Source of the DNA: Hyphomicrobium sp.
GTDB lineage: Bacteria > Pseudomonadota > Alphaproteobacteria > Rhizobiales > Hyphomicrobiaceae
Direction: 5' to 3'
Assembly (NCBI GenBank): GCA_016716675.1
Contig: JADJVG010000017.1
Location: 1-55,139 of the forward strand
DNA: 55,139 nt
The notes under the pieces were generated by a model. It saw only the letters and a program-made list of their open reading frames with translations, had not been told where the DNA came from and did not search any database. Below, in pieces: positions 37,329-46,100 of the stretch. How positions within the stretch are numbered: the first letter of the stretch is position 1; every line of letters starts with the position of its first letter. A program made the position numbers and the translations under genes.

Positions 37329-37365
37329 AGTGTTTCGAGTGCCCGTGCGGCGCTTCGCTCAAGTG

Positions 37366-39144
37366 CTACTCGCGATTATACCGGCGCCAGCGATAGCTCG
37401 GTGCATCGTGGGCATCGCCGCGCCGGTCGTCGTATCCGGGTTCATAATTGTCTTCCGGCTCGTCGCGACCTGGCCGCGGCTGCGTTGAGCTGACATTGTC
37501 CTGTTTGAGAAGCGGCGTGATGCGGCGAACGGCGACGCGGCGATTCTCGATCTCCGGCCCTAGCGTGTCGATCTTGAGATAGTCTTCGCCGTAACCCTGC
37601 GTCGTCAGGTTCTCGAAGGGCACGTCGAACTGTTCCGAAAGAATGAATGAAACAGATTCCGCACGCCGGTCCGAGAGCGTCAGGTTATCGACATCCGAGC
37701 CAACCGCGTCGGTATAGCCTTCGATCAGGAAGACCTCGTTCGGGTTGCGTTCGATAACGCGGTTCATAGCACGCGCGATGCGCTCGAGTTTGCGATATTG
37801 GCTCGGGCGAACGTCCCACGATCCGGTTTCGAAATTGATGTCGTCGAGATCGACGCGGCGCATACGGTCACGCAGACGCGGGGTCGCGCGCACCTGATCG
37901 AGCGTATAGTGGTCGTCATACTCATCGACCGGCGGCGCGCTGAGGGCTTCGTAAACATCGTCATCGCTGGCGCGGCCGTAGTCGATGATATACTTGTCAC
38001 GCGGAACTCTGACACGCGGCGGCGGCACATCGACAATCGAATTTAGGATGGCCGCGCCAGCGATGAGGCCCGCACCAACACCCACGCCGATCGCCAGATT
38101 GCGTCCGAAATTGCTCTTGCGGCGGCGGTTGTCGATGATTGCCGTTTCTTGTCCGGAACCGTCACGGCGATAGCGGCGTAGCAACTGGCCATTGCGATCG
38201 GTTTCCGTGATGATCTGCACATTGTTGGAGCGCTCGACGACTGAGCGTTTGCGGCCCAGGCGGTCACGCGTAACGACGGCTGTCGGTGCCAAGCGGCGGA
38301 CCTGAGCCGACTCGTCCTTCTGGATAACTACGCGATTGCCCTGGCGCACGATGGTGCGCTTGTCAGCTTCCTTGATAACGACGCGATTGCCGGCCTCGCG
38401 CCGTTCAATGCGGCCGGCTTTGGCATCTTTAAGAGTTTTCACGACCGGCTTCGGCGGCAGCGGTATCTCGACAGGTGACGTAGCCGATGGGGTTGAAGTG
38501 GCCGGGGCATTTCGGCTTGGCACGATTTTGCCTGCCGGGTTAAACGGCGGTTTATTTCTCAACCCATAAGCTGGCGGGACGTGGGTTGGTTTCGTACCAG
38601 CGGCAGGTGCCTTGCGGACCGTACCGGCCGAATTGCGGTGAGTAGGCCGCACGGGCGGCGTGTCAACGTCCACAACGGGCTTCGGCGGCGCAGTCTTCAG
38701 GATCGGCTTTGCGGTCCTTTCGACGGGGGGCGCATTGACGTCCACGACGGGCTTCGGCGGTGCGGTCTTCAGGATTGGCTTCGCGGTCTTTTCCACGGGA
38801 GGCGGCGGCGTGGTTGTGGCGGGCGCCGTGGGCCGGCGCTTGCCCGCCTTGGCATCGTCGTTGGCGGCTTTGGCATTATTGGTGCCGGCATCGTCGGCAT
38901 TGGCATTACCGTTGTCGCCATGATTGCCGTTCCGGCGCTCGAGCCGTTCGGCCCGGTTCTTTTCCTTGCGGAGTTTTCGTGCGGTGTCGTCAACCTCCGT
39001 CGCGGCATCGGTCGCTTGCGCCAGACGCCAAGGTTCAGATTGGTTGGCGCTAACGGAGTGCGCGGACGCCAAGGTGAAAACGGCCGTTGCCGAAAGTGCG
39101 GCAATGCTCAGCGTCGGTATTTTTCGCAGGGACCTTGAAAGCAT
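37366..39144 (-). CDS. OmpA-family outer-membrane protein with Pro-rich repeat region
   Basis: A 592-residue exported protein. From ATG 39144 it has a signal peptide (MLSRSLRKIPTLSIAALSA...ANQS). A low-complexity region rich in Asn, Asp, Lys and Pro follows, including a tandem repeat. A charged middle part comes next (REAGNRVVIKEADKRTIVRQ), then a glycine-rich hydrophobic hairpin (NLAIGVGVGAGLIAGAAIL). The C-terminal OmpA domain (NFETGSWDVRPSQYRKLERIA, IEGYTDAVGSDVDNLTLSDRRAESV, TTQGYGED, NRRVAVRR) binds peptidoglycan. The glycine-zipper plus OmpA layout is common in Hyphomicrobiales. The frame is open to 39228, but the signal peptide fixes the start. Confidence 0.85.
   Translation of the reverse strand: MLSRSLRKIPTLSIAALSATAVFTLASAHSVSANQSEPWRLAQATDAATEVDDTARKLRKEKNRAERLERRNGNHGDNGNANADDAGTNNAKAANDDAKAGKRRPTAPATTTPPPPVEKTAKPILKTAPPKPVVDVNAPPVERTAKPILKTAPPKPVVDVDTPPVRPTHRNSAGTVRKAPAAGTKPTHVPPAYGLRNKPPFNPAGKIVPSRNAPATSTPSATSPVEIPLPPKPVVKTLKDAKAGRIERREAGNRVVIKEADKRTIVRQGNRVVIQKDESAQVRRLAPTAVVTRDRLGRKRSVVERSNNVQIITETDRNGQLLRRYRRDGSGQETAIIDNRRRKSNFGRNLAIGVGVGAGLIAGAAILNSIVDVPPPRVRVPRDKYIIDYGRASDDDVYEALSAPPVDEYDDHYTLDQVRATPRLRDRMRRVDLDDINFETGSWDVRPSQYRKLERIARAMNRVIERNPNEVFLIEGYTDAVGSDVDNLTLSDRRAESVSFILSEQFDVPFENLTTQGYGEDYLKIDTLGPEIENRRVAVRRITPLLKQDNVSSTQPRPGRDEPEDNYEPGYDDRRGDAHDAPSYRWRRYNRE
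38659..38802 (-). repeat. Two tandem 72-bp units inside the OmpA-family gene
   Basis: Two adjacent units encode PPVEKTAKPILKTAPPKPVV... and PPVERTAKPILKTAPPKPVV..., differing at three of 24 residues and a handful of bases. They lie in the periplasmic Pro/Lys-rich spacer. A third, diverged PPKPVVKTLKDAK segment occurs further on, at about 38424-38460. Confidence 0.85.
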
Positions 39145-39377
39145 GGAATCCTCGATAAAGGGCGTTACCGTAAGGGTCGCCCATGGCCCCAAAGCCGGTT
39201 CACGGCTTACGGTTTCCAGAAGCGTCACAAGACGCGGCGGCGCGCGACTCAGGCCCCACTGTTATGCTGTGTTACCGGCATTTGTGCGACGGAACGATGA
39301 GCGTTTGTTCAGATTGGGGCGCTGCTGGGGCGGCGGTGGTTTGTCACGTCTGGGGGCAGAGCGCCCTTCCTGGCCGG

Positions 39378-41891
39378 TTATGCCGCCAAGGCCCACTTGT
39401 CTTCGGCGCATTCGAATGCCGCCGCCAGATCGGCGGCCGGTACGGGGCGGCTGAAATAATAGCCCTGCACCTCATCGCAACCGGCTGCAATGACTAGGTT
39501 GAGGGCTTCAGCGGTCTCCACGCCCTCGGCCACGGTCAACATGCCGAGGCCGCGCGTCATGCCGACGATCGCCTGAACAATGGCGAAGCAACTCTTGCTT
39601 GTCGTAATGTCTTGGACGAAGCACTTGTCGATCTTGATTTTGTCGAATGGGAAGCTGCGCAGATAACTGAGCGAGGCAAATCCGGTGCCGAAGTCGTCGA
39701 GCGCAATGGTGACGCCCATCTCGCGCAACGTCTGTAGTGCGCTGAGTGTTGCGGCATCATCTTTGAGCATGATCGTTTCGGTGACTTCCAGTTCAAGGCG
39801 ATGCGCCGGTAATCCGGACCACTCCAAGGCACTCTCGACCGCGCCGACAACGTTGCTTGCGGTGAATTGCGTGGCGGCGACGTTGACCGATACGCGGATG
39901 TCGTTTGGCCACTGCACCGCGTTGCGGCAGGCTTGGCGCAATGCCCAGGCACCCATTGCGCCGATAAGGCCGGATTCTTCTGCAATTGGGATGAATTCGG
40001 CGGGCGAAATGAGGCCGCGGGTCGGATGCTTCCAGCGCATCAAAGCTTCGCAGAGGCCGACCCGCCCATCAGCGATATTTAAGATTGGCTGATAGTACAG
40101 CATAAGCTGGTCCGACGTGAGCGCGATGCGCAGGTCAGCCTCGATGCTATCGCGCTCGGTCACTTCGGCTTCGAGATTATCGTTGAACAGGACCTGGCGT
40201 CCGCGGCCCTGGGACTTGGCCCGATACAGCGCAACGTCGGCGTTGCGGATCAGATCCTCTGCGGATTTTCCATGGCGCGGCGCCAGCACGATGCCGACGC
40301 TGACACCGACGCTGACCAGCTTTCCAGCAATTTCGTATGGCGCACTGATCCGGCGAACGATGCGGTCGCCGAGAATCTGTGCCGTCTCGGTTCCACTGTT
40401 TGTCACCGTTGCGATGATCGCGAATTCATCGCCGCCGAGACGGGCAATAAAATCTGAGGAGCGCACGCACAACCGCAGGCGATCTGCAACCGCGCGCAGA
40501 AGCTCGTCGCCCGACGGGTGGCCGAGGGTATCGTTGACCGACTTGAACCTGTCGAGATCGAGCCAAAGAAGCGCAAATTCTGTTTGCTCACCGAGATCTT
40601 CCACCGCCTTTTCGAGACGCTCCTGGAAGTGATGGCGATTGGCGAGACCGGTCAACGCATCAAAGCGCGCAAGCTGCTCGATCTGGGCTTCGGCGGCGCG
40701 TTTGTCGGTGATGTCTTCGTGCAGATCAACCCATCCGCCGCCATCGAGCGGCTGGGTGTTGACCCGAACGGCGCGACCGTCGCCAAGTTCATGCACCTCG
40801 GTGAAGGGTGCGCCGGCGGCAACAGCGGCTCGAAGCCTTTCGAACCAGGACTTCACGTCATCTCTCGCCGCCTGATCCAGTTGCATTTTCTCGCACCAAA
40901 ATTCGCTGATGCTTTCGAACGATGTGCCGGGGGTGGCGGTACTTGCGGGCAGGCCGTAGAGTTCGATGTAGCGGCTATTGCATACCAGCAGTTTTCCGTC
41001 CGCGTCGAACATCGATAGTCCGCGCGCCATGTTGTTCAGGGCGATTTGGAACCAGTCGTTGAGCTTTTCGATTTCCCGACTGTTCAACATCAGCGTCGTG
41101 GCGTTGTGTTTGAACACGTCCAGCGCGCAGGCCATTTCGCCGATTTCATCATGCACACCCGTCGGTCTGTGATGCTGGGCCTCTTCGTCGAGGGCGATGC
41201 GGCGCATGCTGTCGGTGATCTCGTTGATGCGCGCGATAACGCTGCGAATAATCAACATGCTGAGCGGCAGAATGATCAGGACGGCAAAAAAGGCTGCAAT
41301 TAAGACCCAGTGTTGCAACGTGCGGCCACTGGTCAGGAGTTCCGCGACGCTCGTTTTGGCAGCGGCAATACTGTTGGCGCGGCTCAAGCGGACAGCATTC
41401 TGAATGTCGTTGGCAACGGCATTATAGACCTTTATCGCGTCAACGGCTTCAGCCTGGGCGAAGTTGGCCGCGTAGTAGAGCACCTTGCGGCCGCTCAGGA
41501 CGAACTTTTCGAGGTTGGCGCTGACGGCCTGAAGTCTCTCATCGTCGGCGTCTGCCGTGAGCGCTGAGATTTTGTCGGCCAAAGCTTCGGTAAGCCGCCG
41601 GTCGCGGTCCACAGCCACGAGGTCGAGTTGGATGGGGGCCGATTCGACGATGCGGCGATGGCGTTCCAAAAGCAATTCGATATCAGCGGAGGCCGAAGCG
41701 AGTTTGACGTCCTTGTCTCGGATTTCGATGACCACGTGCTCTGTGCGATATAGGTAGACCATCGCACCAAGGGCCAGCACAAGCACGGAGCCCAGCGTCA
41801 GGACGCCAAGGCAATAAAGCCGAGCTGCGATGCTGCGCGGAAGCAGCTTCGCAATCGGCTTTATGAGACGGTGCTGGTAGAGCGCCGGCAT
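39378..41891 (-). CDS. Membrane GGDEF-EAL protein (c-di-GMP cyclase/phosphodiesterase)
   Basis: An 837-residue inner-membrane signalling protein. It has TM1 (about 26-48), a periplasmic helical domain (about 50-193), TM2 (about 194-217), a HAMP-like segment, a PAS domain (about 278-400), GGDEF (about 405-570) and EAL (about 577-830). The cyclase motif GGDEF (486-490) is intact with a canonical RSSD inhibition site (477-480) five residues before it. The EAL motif (615-617) is also intact, followed by PAEFIPIAEESG and DDFGTGFASL, so both activities are possible. Its ATG shares one base with the stop of the upstream binding-protein gene (TGATG), so the two are translationally coupled. Confidence 0.92.
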   Translation of the reverse strand: MPALYQHRLIKPIAKLLPRSIAARLYCLGVLTLGSVLVLALGAMVYLYRTEHVVIEIRDKDVKLASASADIELLLERHRRIVESAPIQLDLVAVDRDRRLTEALADKISALTADADDERLQAVSANLEKFVLSGRKVLYYAANFAQAEAVDAIKVYNAVANDIQNAVRLSRANSIAAAKTSVAELLTSGRTLQHWVLIAAFFAVLIILPLSMLIIRSVIARINEITDSMRRIALDEEAQHHRPTGVHDEIGEMACALDVFKHNATTLMLNSREIEKLNDWFQIALNNMARGLSMFDADGKLLVCNSRYIELYGLPASTATPGTSFESISEFWCEKMQLDQAARDDVKSWFERLRAAVAAGAPFTEVHELGDGRAVRVNTQPLDGGGWVDLHEDITDKRAAEAQIEQLARFDALTGLANRHHFQERLEKAVEDLGEQTEFALLWLDLDRFKSVNDTLGHPSGDELLRAVADRLRLCVRSSDFIARLGGDEFAIIATVTNSGTETAQILGDRIVRRISAPYEIAGKLVSVGVSVGIVLAPRHGKSAEDLIRNADVALYRAKSQGRGRQVLFNDNLEAEVTERDSIEADLRIALTSDQLMLYYQPILNIADGRVGLCEALMRWKHPTRGLISPAEFIPIAEESGLIGAMGAWALRQACRNAVQWPNDIRVSVNVAATQFTASNVVGAVESALEWSGLPAHRLELEVTETIMLKDDAATLSALQTLREMGVTIALDDFGTGFASLSYLRSFPFDKIKIDKCFVQDITTSKSCFAIVQAIVGMTRGLGMLTVAEGVETAEALNLVIAAGCDEVQGYYFSRPVPAADLAAAFECAEDKWALAA

Positions 41892-42721
41892 CAGAGCGGA
41901 CGCCTCGCCAGGGCTTTGCGGGTGGCATCGATGACGGCCTTGGCGGCAGGCGTTGGCTCACCGTTGGAGACGTAGGTCAGGAGCTGTTCGATCGGCGCGC
42001 CGGACTCGATGATCGCAACTTTGCCGCTTGCGGCAAGGCCGGTTTGGGCGATGCCGAGCGCGCCTGGCAGTTGTTCGACGGCGTTGACCACATGGCGTGC
42101 GCTTTCGAGGCGTGCGGCGCCGGGCGCTGTGATTTCGCCACCGCCGAGAAGCTGGGCGCGCAAGGCCATAATGGTTCCGCCGCCGTTTTGTGTGGCAACC
42201 ACGCGGATCGGCAGGTCCGGTCCGCCGACGTCTTTCCAGTTCGTGGTTGTGCCGGTGATGATGTCTTTCAACTGTTGGTGGCTGAGGGCGCTAACCGGGT
42301 TGCTTGGATGCGTGATGAATGCAACTGCGACACGCGCGATTTCAAACTGCTGCAGATTATCGAACGATAACGCCGGCGCGGTCAGCTTGGCTTGATCGAC
42401 TTCGCCCGTGAGATCGGCGGACATCATTGCGAGTTCCGCACGCTTCTCCATCAGCGCGATGAGACCCCAGATGGATTTGTTCGGCACGACATTCAGTTTG
42501 ATGCCGCTCTCGCGTTCGATGTCAGCGAGATTTGGCTGGAGGACGCGGCTGTGGAAAGTCGTCGAACCTTGGATGGAGAGCGTGCGCGCTTCGTCGCCAG
42601 CGTAAGACGGTGCGAAAGCGAGCGCCGCGACCATGCCGGCCACGGTTATCAGCCGCCAAAGCCATGTCTGCGGCGCCTGCAAGGCAGTCGGAGCAATGAG
42701 GGAGAGCGGAGATCGGGCCAT
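41891..42721 (-). CDS. PstS-like periplasmic substrate-binding protein
   Basis: A 276-residue exported protein of the phosphate-binding PstS-like family (PBP-like domain). It has a signal peptide of about 40 residues (WLWRLITVAGMVAALAFAPSYA). The mature part shows LSIQGSTTFHSRVLQP, LAMMSADLTGEV, IARVAVAFITHPSNPVSALSHQQLKDIITGTTTNWKDVGG and TQNGGGTIMALRAQL, all typical of the family. Start ATG 42721 follows GGAACT. There is no permease gene nearby; instead it is coupled to the GGDEF-EAL gene, so it may act as a ligand sensor for that protein's periplasmic domain and not as a transporter part. The ligand is unknown. Confidence 0.85.
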   Translation of the reverse strand: MARSPLSLIAPTALQAPQTWLWRLITVAGMVAALAFAPSYAGDEARTLSIQGSTTFHSRVLQPNLADIERESGIKLNVVPNKSIWGLIALMEKRAELAMMSADLTGEVDQAKLTAPALSFDNLQQFEIARVAVAFITHPSNPVSALSHQQLKDIITGTTTNWKDVGGPDLPIRVVATQNGGGTIMALRAQLLGGGEITAPGAARLESARHVVNAVEQLPGALGIAQTGLAASGKVAIIESGAPIEQLLTYVSNGEPTPAAKAVIDATRKALARRPL

Positions 42722-43006
42722 GTCGAGTTCCTGAAATACGGGACAAAGGCACCCGGCCGCAGCCGGTCGGCGCCGTGCAATCTTGGCGCAGCACAACTTA
42801 TGCGGGTATATAGTAAATGCTGAGTAAACGCTGGGATTCTCGCCGCAAGGTAGGGTTGATCGGCGGTTTCCAGCGACTTGGAGCGCCCCGTTGCCAGCAG
42901 AATATTTTAAATGCCTCAGATCTCCGCAACGCCAAGTTGAGGGTTGGTGCGTACGGTCCCGCCACGTTTCGAGGCGTGGTGCGCGAACGACTGTTGGGAG
43001 ATTCCA

Positions 43007-43108
43007 GTGCGTTACGATCATATTTTGTCTTCCAACTGGATCAATGCGATGCCGGTGCTCGTCTTGGCCGCTCTGCCGGTTGTGATGTGGCTTGGCGGCG
43101 CCTTCTGA
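43007..43108 (+). CDS. Candidate 33-residue small membrane protein
   Basis: GTG 43007 follows GGGAG at a six-base spacing. The 33-codon frame starts with a short polar part (MRYDHILSSNWINAM) followed by one hydrophobic helix (PVLVLAALPVVMWLGGAF) ending at TGA 43106. The composition is that of a real single-pass membrane microprotein and is unlike the shadow frames nearby. It sits in the roughly 430-base gap between the divergent PstS-like gene and the convergent large fusion gene. No family is recognised. Confidence 0.4.
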   Translation: MRYDHILSSNWINAMPVLVLAALPVVMWLGGAF

Positions 43109-43148
43109 GCGTTAACGCCGCCAAGACCAGTTGGTGATCGGTCGCGCA

Positions 43149-46100
43149 CTATTCAGCAGCAAGCGCCGTTTCGCGGATCGTTGCGGCGAGTGTCACGCGG
43201 CCATCCATTTCGAGGATCAGCTCGCTACCGTCCGCGAGAGTTGCTAACCCGCTGACGCCCGTGATCAACGCAATACCGCGTTCGCGGGCGACGATCGCCA
43301 TATGACTGAGCCACCCGCCCACCTCACAAACCGCGCCGCCTGAGCGAACCAGCTCCGGAAGCCAAGCCGGATGCAGCATCGGCGCAACGATGATGTCGCC
43401 GTCGCGGAATGCCGGGATCGGCGCACCGGTTTCGCAGTCCGCAAGGCTGACGACGCGCGCCCGCCCGCACACGGCTGTGCGGCCGGAGACGCGTGTGCCT
43501 TTGATGGCGCCGCCAGTTTCTGTTGCATCTGTGATGGCATAGGGTCCCCGCTCGAGGTCGATGAGCGTGAGTGCGGTTGGTAGCGGCGGCACAACGCGGA
43601 AGGCATCGCGATGGCGTTGCCGCTCGGCGGCTGTCGCGTTGAGGGCGGCGAGGTTTGTCGCGTCGAGATGGACGATCTCATCGAAGGTCAGATGGAATAT
43701 CCGCGTCTCCATACCCGTCTTTTTGCCAAGTGCGACAGCGAGGCGCCGTAACGTTGCAAGTTCGCGCAGCACGAGGTGTTTGGCATCTTCCTTGAGCGTC
43801 TCGAAACGGCGCGCCCGGGCAACACATTTGGCAAGCTTGGCACTCAACGCCGCAGGCTGACCGATGGCGAGCAGTTGGCCGGCGTTCTTGGTGCTTGCGA
43901 ACTGTCCAGCGGCGGCCAGCAGGCGCTTATCATCTTCTCCAAAGCGCGGTTCGGAGAGTTCGTAGTCAAAGTGTGCGCGATGGCCGAGAGCCGCGCGATA
44001 GGCCAGCAGTTGGCCTTGATCGTCGAGCGATTGTGCCGCGTGGATCTGCTGCTCTAGCGATGTGTCGAGCGTTCCGGCCAGGTGCGCGAGGGCGTCGACG
44101 CCATGCGCGGTCAGGGCTTTGCGTGCCGCGTCGTGATAAACTTGCGCGACGATGTTAATAGTTTCCACATCGACGTAGGTTTCCGTCACGAACGTCCGGC
44201 GCAGTTCGGTCGCGAGTGATGTCAGGTCGCTCACCGGCATGGCGTTGAAGTCAACGGCATCGAGTAGCCGGATCCGCGCCAATAGGTTTGGCTTGAACCG
44301 GTCATTGAAGTCCGTGACGATAGCGTCGCCAGCAGCGTTGATGCGGCGCAGGGCTAGGCGGTTGAGTTTTGGTGCGTGTAGCGCCTCCTGGCGGGCATCG
44401 CAGTACAGCCGGCCATACACGGTGATGAGCAGCGGCGCGCTGTTCTCGGGGAATTCCGCCGTCACGCCGAGCGACCGTAACGCCAGATCGACGCTGCCGC
44501 CGCTCGCCCAGATATCATTCATCAGCGACAGCGATAGCGGTGTCGGGCGCGGCAGAAGTTCAGACATCATCGTCTGGCGATAGACGATGTCCGTCGCCGC
44601 GCTGGGCGCGGGACGATTGGCGAGTTCAAACCACGCGTTGCTGATAGGGTCAGCATCGACCGTTGTGATGTCACGCGCCTGCAGAATATAGAACTGCCCC
44701 TTCGCATAGGCCCATTCGATATCCTGGGGCCGCCCGAACAAGGTTTCGATGCGGCGTGCGAGCGTCAGTAACGGTCCGAATGCAATCGGTGCCTCGCCGC
44801 CTGCGATCGAATGGCTCGATGAGCGTCCGAACTGGAAAGTGCTGGGGCTTGCGCGCCCCGAGACGAGCGCTTCTGCGTTGCCTTTAACGGCTTCGACAAG
44901 CATCGAGCCGGGTGCGTGGGGCGCGCGTGAGAACAAGACGCCCGCATACTCCGCATCGATCATCGGCTGGATGAGAATGTTGCGGTTTGCTGCGGTCGCT
45001 GAATAGCTTGCAACCCGTTCGGCAGTGAATGATGCCAACACGCGTGTGACGGCGGCATCGAGGCCGGCGCGGCGCACATCCAGCAGGCTTTCATAGACGC
45101 CTGCGTAGCTGCTTTGCGGACCATCTTCGGCAGCGCCAGAGCTGCGCACGGCAAAGCGCTGGCCAAGCAGCGTTCGCGCGATTTTGCGCAGCATGCGGCT
45201 GCGTTGCCGCTCGGTCATGCTGGCGTAACCGGAAAGCAGCGGCTCTGTCAGCACGACGCCGTTCGGCACGGGCAGTCCGATGCCGCGCATCTTAGCGAGG
45301 CGCGTCGCCTTGTTACCAGCTTGATCGGCTGCAGCTATGTCAGCGAGCGGTAAGGCACCTAACCGGCGCAGGCTTCTTGTTCGCCACGATGCAAAGCGGC
45401 GGCGTGCTGCGGCCCAGAGCGATTGCGGTAGCTTGGTAACGATGGCCCGCTGCAACAGCAGAAACGCGGCGCTGAAGATCACGTAGATATTGGCGGCGGA
45501 CGGCAGGATGGCGCCTGCGATAAACAGCAGCGGCGCGAGAACCAGCCAGCACGCCGCGCGTTGGCGCGACGTCGAGACAAGCGCCCAATCGATATACGCG
45601 GTGAGCAGTCCACTAAATAGAACGGGCAGGATATAGAGTGGATCGGTTGCATAAAGCGACGGCAGCCAGAGATTGCGAGCGGCATCGTTCTGGGCAACGA
45701 CAGCGGCATCGACCGACAGGGCCAGCACCGGCAGGAACAACAACGCGATCATGTTGCGCAGCGGCGTCAGGCCGTTGGCGCGATACAGCGCCTGGATAGC
45801 GCGGCTCATGCGTGCCGGATCGTGCTTGGTCGCCGCTTTGATGCGCTCGAGCTCAGGCGCCATGCGTTGTGACGCCATGTGATCGCGCTCGGCCTTGATT
45901 GAAAACGGCAGAATGAGCGTGCGTGAAATGAGCGCCAGCACCAGCAAGGCCAGCGGCAGGCCAGTATGTCCGGCCATCGTCGCCAGTGCCGCTTGCAGCG
46001 CTTCGCTGGCTTTGGTCCACAGCCCCTTATTGGCGTTCGCCAACCAGGCTTCGATGTGCGGTGGCCGCGCCGACGGTTTGAAGTATTCCCAGGGCAGCGT

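Noticed and set aside
42817..43137. 106-codon plus-strand ORF between the PstS-like gene and the fusion gene
   Set aside because: No ribosome site or domain; the overlapping 33-codon frame with its own ribosome site looks more real.
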